Assembly (NCBI GenBank): GCA_009602735.1
Contig: WELA01013063.1
Coordinates: 147,258-178,463, forward strand
Direction: 5' to 3'
DNA length: 31,206 nucleotides
Origin: Mesotaenium endlicherianum
Taxonomy: Eukaryota; Streptophyta; Zygnematophyceae; Zygnematales; Mesotaeniaceae
Shown here: positions 19,808 through 28,414 of the stretch, piece after piece
How the letters are laid out: each line of letters begins with the position of its first letter
How positions within the stretch are numbered: position 1 is the stretch's first letter
Program-made: the position numbers and the translations under genes
The notes under the pieces: model-generated
Told to the model about the DNA's origin: nothing
The model's database searches: none
Seen by the model: only the letters and a program-made list of their open reading frames with translations

Positions 19808-20761
19808 ATGGCGAGAAATGAGGAGAAAGCGAATTCTATGCTGGCGAGGTTCTTGCAAGCCAAGAAGGATGAGTCAAAACAACCAAAGGAGAAGCGTCCA
19901 TTCCTGGCCACAGAGTGCAGGGATTTGGCAGATGCCGACAAGTGGCGCCAGCAGATTTTGAGGGAGATAGGGCGCAAAGTGATGGAGATTCAGAACCCCG
20001 GCCTTGGGGAGCACAGGCTGAGGGATCTGAACGACGAGATTAACAAGCTGATAAGAGAGAAGGGCCACTGGGAAGTCAGGATAGTGGAGCTGGGGGGGCC
20101 AAACTATGCAAAGACAGCTCCCAAAATAACAGATGCCGAGGGCAATGAGGTGGACATAGCCAGCGGGAAGGGACTGGGGTACAAGTACTTTGGAGCAGCC
20201 AAGCAGCTGCCAGGTGTGAAGGAGCTGTTTGACACCCCGATGCTTCCGAAGAAGCGAAGGTCCCGGTACGAGATGTACAAGAGGATCAATGCAGATTACT
20301 ATGGCTACCGGGACGAGGAAGACGGGGTGCTGGAGAAGCTGGAGCGGGCGGCAGAGCAGGAACTGAGAGAGAAAGCCATCAGAGAGTGGCAGAAGCTAGA
20401 GGCTGTGAAGGCAGAGATTCGAAAGTCGGTGAAGTCGGGGCAGGAGGTGGTGGTGGAAGGGGAGGGGGGGTCAGGGCTTGCAGCCGCTGTGCCCGGAGAG
20501 GCAGGGGGCGAGGGCATGGAGGTTGAGAAGGAGGACGAGGACGAGGAGAGGGCCGGCTCGGATGCGGGCGACGGCGAGGGCGAGGGGGGCAGCGGAGCGC
20601 CCGAGAGAGTGTTCGTTGCGCATGTGCCGCTGCCCGACGAGAAGGAGATTGAGAGGATGGTGCTGGAGAAGAAGAAGGCGCAGCTGATGAACAAGTACGT
20701 CAGCGAGAACCTCGCGGCAGAGGACCAGGAGGTGCGGGAGCTCCTTAACGTCAAGGACTAG
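19808..20761 (+). CDS. ISY1: ISY1-like pre-mRNA splicing factor (intronless, complete)
   Basis: ISY1 is a component of the NineTeen/Prp19-associated complex in the spliceosome and helps keep the catalytic core in register during the first step. The 317-residue frame starts with MARNEEKANSMLARF, typical of the family N-terminus. It then has the conserved RPFLATEC, a long ISY1 core (LGEHRLRDLNDEINKLIREK, GHWEVRIVELGGPNY, GYKYFGAAKQLPGVKELF) and the YYGYRDEEDGVLEKLE block. An acidic, Gly/Glu/Asp-rich low-complexity linker occupies about residues 215-265. The C-terminal motif FVAHVPLPDEKEIERMVLEK is also family-typical. The length is slightly above the usual ~260-300 because of the linker. The ATG lies in a good context (AAGATGG). 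Unlike MBF1, CENP-S and GLDH here it has no introns, which could reflect retroposition or intron loss; no poly-A tail or target-site repeat is visible. Confidence 0.97.
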   Translation: MARNEEKANSMLARFLQAKKDESKQPKEKRPFLATECRDLADADKWRQQILREIGRKVMEIQNPGLGEHRLRDLNDEINKLIREKGHWEVRIVELGGPNYAKTAPKITDAEGNEVDIASGKGLGYKYFGAAKQLPGVKELFDTPMLPKKRRSRYEMYKRINADYYGYRDEEDGVLEKLERAAEQELREKAIREWQKLEAVKAEIRKSVKSGQEVVVEGEGGSGLAAAVPGEAGGEGMEVEKEDEDEERAGSDAGDGEGEGGSGAPERVFVAHVPLPDEKEIERMVLEKKKAQLMNKYVSENLAAEDQEVRELLNVKD

Positions 20762-20786
20762 TACTAGTGTGTAGGGGGGGAGGGTG

Positions 20787-20848
20787 NNNNNNNNNNNNNN
20801 NNNNNNNNNNNNNNNNNNNNNNNNNNNNNNNNNNNNNNNNNNNNNNNN
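20787..20848. other. Assembly gap (62 undetermined bases) in G-rich sequence
   Basis: The run of N begins 26 bases after the ISY1 stop and is flanked by GGGGGGGAGGGTG on the left and seven or more G on the right. The gap therefore probably covers a G-homopolymer or quadruplex-prone tract in the ISY1 3' UTR. Confidence 0.98.
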
Positions 20849-23097
20849 GGGGGGGTAAGAGGGGTGTAAGGTGAGAGCTGGTTTGAGTAGGTCACAAGAG
20901 TGCTCAACACGTCCAACATGTTGGGGCTAAAGGGGCTAGGGTTTTGCGTCTCTTTTTCTTTTCTGATCTTGCCTGGTCTTACCCCTCTTACAGGATACCT
21001 GACTGTCTCCTGTAGTGGTGCTGCTAGCTCGCTCTTTTTGTATCATCTTCTCCTCTTCCTTCCATTCCTTATTTTGGCCCCCCAAGTGTTCGACGGGCAT
21101 TTCGGTCGGTAGATGTAGTAGGATGTCCAGGTGTCGAGATATGCTATGACACAGAAAGCCTAGAGAAAGCCTACAAAAGTAAACAAGGGAGATACAAGGG
21201 AGAGAGAGCAGTAGAGTAGGAAGGCATGGATGTCATCGCACAAGGACTTTGTGGCGATTCTTCGAAGAAGTGTTTTTTGTTGTGAAAGAGAAGAGTGCTA
21301 CTCCTGCAGAGGAACCACACCTAATTGTCAGCAGTGCCTTGATCTCTTCTTCATGCTACTACTTCTTCATTACTACTACTGCTCGGTGCTGCTTGGAAGC
21401 TTCTAGCCTGAACCTTCTGCGGGTAAACATTTTGTGACCACGACGTGCTCAATTTTCTTGAACCAAAGAATGAGGACATCTATACCCTCTCGTTTATTGG
21501 AGGAAGAAATGCAGCATATGCTAGTCTGCGCGTTATGGTATGCTCCAGCCCTCATGTTGTGCGTCAGCATAAGCTTGCGCTTTTCAATCGTGTTCTTCGT
21601 GTGCGTGTGTATGTGTGTGTGTACAACGATATCTTTCCTAAACTGTGGGGTACGGAGCGAAACACTTGCTACTTAAGATTCTCCACCTTTACAGCCAATG
21701 CGTGTGCGCCAAATGGCTCAGTGCATGCGCGCTGCACACCCAACCCGTGCGCGCCACCTGGCTTAAGCGGGGCGCGCACAGCTCGCCAGATCCTCACTTG
21801 AAGCTGGCCTTTGTATGAGTGCCCCCCCACTCTAGGCCTCTCTAGGGGTGACCTCATATAATTATGCAGCTTACATTAAGTCCCCGGGAGGGGGGGGCAA
21901 AGGGTTGTGTGAGCGGCGTGCACACCCTTGACCCGTTGGCACCTGCTTAGTGTCTTTGCCGCAGAAAACATCCTGCAGGGGGGCAGAGGCAAGCACGGGC
22001 AACGCTCCTCGGGACCCACTCGCTGAGTCTGCCGAAAGTATTGTGATGTGCATGCTCGCGAGTAAGTAGGAGAAGGGCCTTGCGATCGACCGCACATCGA
22101 TTTGCACAGGGCAGTAGCTGCGACGCTTGGAGGTGAATGAGAGGCTGCACGCAGCTAGTGAAGAGCGAGGCTGCCGTGTGATCTGCGCGTCTGCGCCCGT
22201 GTGGGGGAGGGGGGGCTGAGAGGTGCGACCTCAGAAGGGGTGTATTCTCTGGGCCTCACGACGGCCCTGGGAGTGCTCTAGCTAGCTTCTGATGATTGCT
22301 AGAATGCTCGCACACCACCCCATCTGCACGTCAGCAAAAGGAGGGGAAGAAAGGGCAGCAAGGGCGGGTGCCAGGCGACTTATTTTTTTTTTTTTGGATT
22401 CACTGCCTCAACTTTTGCATCTCGGGCCTGATGGATGTGTGCGTGTGCCGTGTAGGTGTGGGTGTGTGAATGTGCGTGTGCACAGTCACATTTGTGTGTG
22501 TGTGTGTGTATGTGTGTGCGCGCGCGCCCGGCTTGCATGCGTGTGTAGAGGCCTTAGGCTTGCAGAGAGAGAAAGTCATGCTTGCCGTTTGCCCTCTTCT
22601 CGCGTGCCCTTGTCCCCCTTTTCAACCTTATAACTGGAGGATGGGCGATTGATCCACGCAGAGCCCCCAGTGCCACAGAGGGCTCCATAAGGGCTAAGGG
22701 GCAGGGAAGACAGCGTTCGGAGAGGAGGGAGGAAGCATGTCAAAAAACGTGCTGCTCCGTCTTCCCTTGTTGATCAGCTTCTACAAAGTGCCCATCAACA
22801 AAAGCTGCCCTATGAGTCGAGCAGCCTCTTGGGTAGGGTATGCCTTTGTTCTTGTACAAACACGGACCCGCCAATTGTTGTGCCTCGCGGAACAAATTTC
22901 AGGTTCTAAGAACTGCTGCAAAAGTGCGCTCTGAAGTTCTAAGTAACACGAGTAGCTAGAACGGTCCAAAAGGATTGTCTATGGTTCACCCACTGGTCCT
23001 TGTTGCCACGCTGTTCTGTGGGTGGAGCATCGGGAGAACATACAACAAAATTTGCAGTTACTCGTACAACATGCTTGATGTGCAAGTAGCACCTACT
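20849..23097. other. Intergenic stretch with no recognised gene
   Basis: These 2.2 kb lie between ISY1 and the right inverted-duplication arm. They hold a poly-T run near 22382-22396, a GT/GC microsatellite and several short open frames without conserved motifs. No exon of a known family was found. Confidence 0.55.
22434..22545. repeat. GT-rich microsatellite with alternating GC end
   Basis: TGTGTGCGTGTG-type repeats run into a pure (GT)n and then GCGCGCGC. This is an alternating purine-pyrimidine tract of the kind that can adopt Z-DNA. Confidence 0.9.
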
Positions 23098-25345
23098 CAT
23101 TTGCTATGCATCATGAAGTCATTCACCACGATTAAAGTGGCGAGCCACCACAAATTCACAAAAAAAGTCGAGATGGAATTTACATGGTACAAGATGAAAG
23201 ATACATGCATGTAAACCTTGCAAGCCGGAGCTTGTACTTATTGCTGGTTCCTACTTATACCCAATGTACATAGCTATAAAGACTTATACAAACCGAGTTC
23301 AACAGGGCCTGTTTATACATGAATGAGCAAATCCATTATGCACACGCCGTCCATTTGAAGCTGCCAGTTGCCTTTCGACAACAGTAACAGCTGCCTACTA
23401 CCAATGTAACATGCACAAAGTGCCCTCAAGCATTACGCATGAAGGAGTTTCGTCCAAGAGCAACACAGCTTCGCAGCCGGGCTGCTTCCCTGACTGGTCC
23501 TGTATCCAAAGTTTTTGTGACTGGTCTTAAAGTGAATCTGAGGGGTCCCCAATTGCCATAGATGAGGTGCACACACAGACTCGAGTACTACATACTATGC
23601 ACGCTATGAAGCCCTTGAGCGACAGTTCGGCCGAGTATGGGTGAGACTGTATCTTCTGATGCTGCAGAACCAACAGCACTGGGAAATAGAAAAAACACTG
23701 CATCTCCCGGCTAGGCTCCTGCGACCTCAGGGGGACCAACCTCGGGCTGCAAGCACCAGCTCTTCCAGCTCAACGCTCATTTACTTTCAGCAGAGACGTG
23801 CATTCACGTCCCGACTTTTGACTAGTAAACAACATCCAAAGGTTAGCCGGGTAGGCCGTCTGCGCGCACGCCCTCCCCTCCTCTCACCAGGTGCCCGCGC
23901 GTCGCGTCGCGTTTTAGCGCCAGAGGGGCACGTCTGCTACAGAAGTGCACAAACTGTTAACATCCCCCTCCGCTTTGCTGCGCCGGTGTGTGCAGCAGCA
24001 ACGCCTTAGCAGCTCCAGTTGCTCAGTAGTGAGGTCAGCCTCTGCCCCTAGGGACCCCTCTGACCTGCTCCGGCTGCTCGCGAGTCGCGGAACAGCCACC
24101 TGGCACGGAGTGCCAGCTGGTAGCAGGGACACCCAGACTGCGCGTACTCCTCAAAGCTCTCAAAGCGGGCAGGGCTGCTCCTGCAGTAGCAATGCAGCGA
24201 GACGTCGGTGGCGGGGCCGAGGGAAAACACCCCCGGCATGTGCTCAAAGAGCCTGCAGTCGCAGATCCGGAGCATCTTGAGGGCTGGCATGCATGCGAGG
24301 TTGATGCAGAGCCCTTCTCTGCACGAGGGCAGGGCCTGGACGCTCAGATACGTGAGCCCCGCGAGGTGGGCCCCCATCTCGGGCCATGTGACCGCGTTCC
24401 CGAGGCGCAGGTCCAGCGAGCGCAGGGCGGGTGTGAACGCAAACAAGTCGCGCTGGAAGTGCGCTCTTTCCCCAGCCAATTCGAGCACCAGCTCCTCCAG
24501 GTGGGGCAGGGGCGCAGTCAGCTGCGGGTGGCTGCCACAGTCAATGCGCAACCTCCTCAGGCGCGGATTCGAGGCCATCCTCGCCACGCTCTGCTGAGGC
24601 GACAAGGGACCTAGCCCCCCGTACCACACGGCCAGGGAGGTCAGCGAGCGCAAGCCGCACACAGCTATCTCAAAGGCCTCGATCTCGGGAGCGGCGCTGC
24701 CACCCAGGCCGCCATGGACCTGAAGCCCCCGCAGGGTGTGCATGGCCCTCAGTGACTGCGTCAGCTGGCGGGGGAAGCTCCACCCCTGCAAGATCATTTG
24801 CAAGCTGGCAAACGAGTGCAGCTTCCCCAGCCACAGCGGCAGCCGGGGCATCTGTCCCATCTCAGAGACGATCAGGTGGAGGGCTGTCAGCCCGGGAAGC
24901 TTCGCGAGCGTCTCGCTCACAGGCAGATCGGCCGGGAGGGGACCACAAGCGCTCGCCGCCTCGCTCGTCAGGATTGGAAAGTAGGGCTCGCTGTAGTCCA
25001 GCGTGAGCATCTCGAGACGTGTGAGTCTCCCAAAGTCCAGTCCCGCCAGCGAGGCGTGGTACTCCCGCCAGGTGTTGGCCTCCGCCGCCACGTCAGCAGA
25101 GGCGCTTCTCCTCCGCAGCCTAGCCCAGAACTTGAGCCGCAGCTCATGCAGGCTGGTCCTATGAGAGAGGAGGTGCGCAACGTCCGGCAGCACCTCCCAC
25201 CCAAGGGAGAGGTCGAGCCGCGCGAGGAGAGGGAACCCCGCGGCCAGCCCCCTGAGGAGCTTGCCCCCAAAAGCTGTCGTCCTCTGCCTCTCCAGCTTTC
25301 TCTGAGAGGCAGCGGCGGAGGGAGAGGAGGCGGAGGGGCAAGGAA

Positions 25346-25406
25346 GCGGGAGAAGAGGAGGAGGAGGAGGAGGAGGAGGAGGAGGAGGAGGAGGAGGGGG
25401 CTTCCA
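25346..25406 (-). repeat. (TCC)n trinucleotide tract coding poly-Ser
   Basis: GGA/GAG repeats on the plus strand encode about fifteen Ser residues after the F-box region of copy C. Copy A has about eight at the homologous place and copy B has lost the tract. Confidence 0.9.
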
Positions 25407-25738
25407 GGCACACGTGTGTCACGCTCCTGTATGCCTGCAGCGAGGCAAGGGCCCTGAGGCTCTTGCGAGTATCTAGGATATTTCGGCGGGCAAGGCGCAC
25501 GCGCTTGATGCAGTGCTCGCAGATCACGCGGTTCCAGCTGCGGCACACGGTCCGGCAGGCGCGGGCAAACTTTGGGTCGACAGCGTCCTGCCGATGCCAA
25601 TGCCAGACTGCGTCCTCATCACGCATGACAGGCTCCAGGTCAGCAGACTTCTGCCTCTTGCAGAGGGCCACCTGCAGGATGAGCGCTAGGATGTGATCGG
25701 GAAGGTCTCCAATTCCCGTGCCTTGATCCTGTGGACCG

Positions 25739-25922
25739 CCACCTTGACCCCCTGACTGTATATCTTGACCCCCTGACTGTACATCTTGACCCCCTGACTG
25801 TGCACCTAGAACCCCTGGATGTACACCTTGACCCCCTGACTGTACAACTGGACCCCCTGACAGTACGGGATTGACCCCTTGAGAGTACATTTCGAGCCCC
25901 TGATAGTGCACCTTCACCCACT
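25739..25922 (-). repeat. 21-bp coding minisatellite of F-box/LRR copy C
   Basis: Units with the core TCAGGGGGTCAAGAT repeat about eight times with mismatches and encode QSGGQ-type heptads directly before the F-box. This is the homologous tract to 5670-5885, with a different unit order and number. Confidence 0.85.
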
Positions 25923-27089
25923 CTCCATGTATCTTGACCGTCTATGAATGCCCTATCTCCTTGACCGCCCAGGAGGCCCCTCCCCTGTTTCGTTTGCCCA
26001 ACTTCCTGTGGCCTCCTGGACGCTTCTTGCTGTGGCTCCTCCGCATCTCAACAGTCAAATCCTAGCTGGAAAAGCGCCTTGCGGGTATTGCCTTTGGGAC
26101 AAGTGCATGTGAGCAACTGAGCGACTGTATAGGTTCTCCTGCCAGGCGTCAACAGAGGCCTGCAGACCTCCTTTTCTCTGTATATGTCCTTCAATACCTT
26201 TAGGGGCTTATCAGCTGCTTTGTATCCAGATATTTACTACTTCTCCTGCTTTTCTCTTCAGGTGTCCATGATCTGTGCCTCCCGCTCGCCTTCTGTGTTG
26301 ACACACAATCAAATAGCAGCAACATATAATACACGATCTTGAGTTTTTGTTTGTGGAATATAACATTCATCGATTGTCACGTCCTTGATTGCATCAACGA
26401 TTCGCATGGCATCCAAAGACATATTCAAATAGAACACAAGACTAGACTGATGAACCAGCTGAGAAGCGTAAGACGACCCCCAAGAGTTATACATGTATAG
26501 TCAACTGGCACTTCGAATGTATAATCTTCTTGCAGTTTGTAGCGTGCTTTTCTTACTGTGTGTTGATAAAGTATCTGTTCCAAGTACATCATTTGAAAGC
26601 ATTTGATTTTTGACATCTTCCTGACCATATATAGAAAAAATATAATTTTGCACATGGCGGGTTCGTACAACTGACCAGGTATTTTTAGTAGGACACGTGA
26701 CGGGTTCGTACAAGCAAAACTAGAAGAGTTGCATGCGGTTATTCATACATGATTTGTCAAACGTAGAGGAGGAGACACACAGTAACTAATGTAAGGCAGT
26801 TCCGGGTGATGTCTAAAAGCTCATGTCAGTGCTTTGGCTGTATGCACGACATAAACGATACGAAGGTATGTAAGGGAGATTGTCTTGAAGCATGCACGAG
26901 GATGAGTTATGGCAGCTAGGGGGATTCACGCCAATTCACGCAGTTCCGAACAGTTCCAGATGGTTGCAAACGTCAGAAGGCATGGCATTCCCGTCAACGC
27001 CCAGACAAATTTCAAGGCATTTCAAAGGGTGAGTCTCTCGTCAACGGGTGAGTCTCTCATCAACGCATAAGCACGCGTGCAGTCTTCTG

Positions 27090-27119
27090 GGTTATCTCAG
27101 GTTATCTCTGGTTATCTCA
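27090..27119. repeat. Three tandem 10-bp units (GGTTATCTCA)
   Basis: GGTTATCTCA, GGTTATCTCT and GGTTATCTCA follow directly. The corresponding spot in the left arm has only one diverged unit. Confidence 0.85.
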
Positions 27120-27140
27120 TGCTCGGGCCCATGCTCGAGC

Positions 27141-28414
27141 CGACCTGCTCGACCTGGCTGGACCCAAACTGTTCGGGTTAAATGGGTACACGAGAGGATG
27201 CAAGAAAGATCGAGAAAAGATACATTCGACCTTTTCCTCCACCTTTAATTTACTTCCCTTGAGACATAATAGCTTGCTTGTGCCAGAACTTTTAAAACGT
27301 ATACAGTATAGGCTCATAAACACTCTTTGAAAGTTGTCTCTTGTGAAGGGAACCACATTTCTAACATAAGATAAGTATTCTATTTCTAATACTGTTGTAA
27401 TTGTGCCCTATTGTAAGTTTGTCTTAAGGATGTAAAGGGAATCTTATCAAGTAATATACTCATATACTCATGCAATTTATTTCAATAAAAAAACTCATGT
27501 TGACAACCTTCAAGCTGCTCCTCATCATACATACATCCTACCCTATATCTTATCATTTAGTATTTACAGCTTGACATGTTTTCGTTTGTGATGTCATGTA
27601 TATAATTGAGCCATATTTATATATAGTATACAAGGTTGTGAATATACTCCACATAACCACCAAACATTGGCTTATATGAGGTGTATGAAGCTTACTAAAC
27701 TAACAAGGACAAAAATGTTTGTAGAAATTGATTCAAGCGCTACTTTAAGTTGTGCATGAGCTATAAATTCTTGTGTTCTCATATGCTATAGCTTGCAGTG
27801 TAGACAAAACCAGAATACATTTTCTCTCTTTGATCTCATGCACTATTTACTCCACTAAGTGCTAGTAACCATAGGCCCACGATGTTGCCACTATGACATC
27901 AGAATGACTGCACAAACTCAAATGGGTACTTCTATCTTTCCCTAGATGCAATGGTGCTATCTGCAACAATATGGTTGTGCATTCTGCTCTTGCCCCAATA
28001 AATGCATGTACCAACGCAAGCTTAACCAACCTTTTAGCTCATGCCGTCCATGTCAACACGTACTGCATGACAACCGAAGGCCATTCTTGCAAGTTGCGAT
28101 GGATGTTGCGTGCTAACAATTGGCCACATCCTCTTTTCTAGTAGGCCATAGCAACTTCGTACTCTGCAATAATGGCCCACCATCGACAAAGAGCCGTGAA
28201 TGTTACTCACACATTATGACACAGATTGTAAACTTTTTCTGAACAACATTTCAAACACAGATGTTAGATGTCGTGACTACACACAACATGATTTTCGTCT
28301 TGTCCATTGGCCGCGTCCGCCACTCTGGGCGTACATGACATGCCCTGGAAGAAGCTTGTCAAGAAGGTCTCTAGCAAGACACATTACACTGCTAGGAGTT
28401 AGTAACTAACATAC
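27141..28414. other. Intergenic stretch, AT-rich, no recognised gene
   Basis: This DNA lies between the right arm and the 3' end of the GLDH gene. It is AT-rich with short direct repeats and no conserved frame on either strand. Confidence 0.55.

Larger units (their letters stand above)
24048..26046 (-). pseudogene. F-box/LRR protein, copy C (LRRs intact, N-terminal stop and a frameshift)
   Basis: The conserved ATG at 26046 (MRRSHSKKRP) is followed after 34 codons by an in-frame TAG at 25942-25944. The same frame then continues through the Gln/Gly/Ser minisatellite linker, the F-box (LPDHILALIL, CRTVCRSWNRVI) and a Ser run. At a CCCC tract (25335-25338 on the plus strand) the frame shifts relative to copy A, which has CCC there. 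After it, the whole LRR domain is open in the new frame from RKLERQR to the stop at 24048 (motifs LTRLEMLTLDY, LPGLTALHLIV, TPALRSLDLRL, MPALKMLRICD). One extra C and one nonsense codon are thus all that separates it from an intact F-box/LRR gene. A homopolymer sequencing error could explain the shift but not the TAG. Two shorter proteins from it cannot be excluded. Confidence 0.8.
23098..27140 (-). repeat. Right arm of the inverted segmental duplication
   Basis: The reverse complement of this segment aligns with 4490-7570. It keeps the full LRR region missing from the left arm and has an added 10-bp triplication at its outer end (27090-27119). Confidence 0.88.

Noticed and set aside
20305-20754. 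Minus-strand open frame of 149 codons rich in Ser/Pro
   Set aside because: It is antisense to the well-conserved ISY1 gene.
22292-22652. Open frames with Cys-Val-Cys-Val runs
   Set aside because: They are translation of the GT/GC microsatellite.
24192-25457. Plus-strand open frames of up to 219 codons with poly-Arg
   Set aside because: They are antisense to LRR coding sequence and the (TCC)n tract of copy C.
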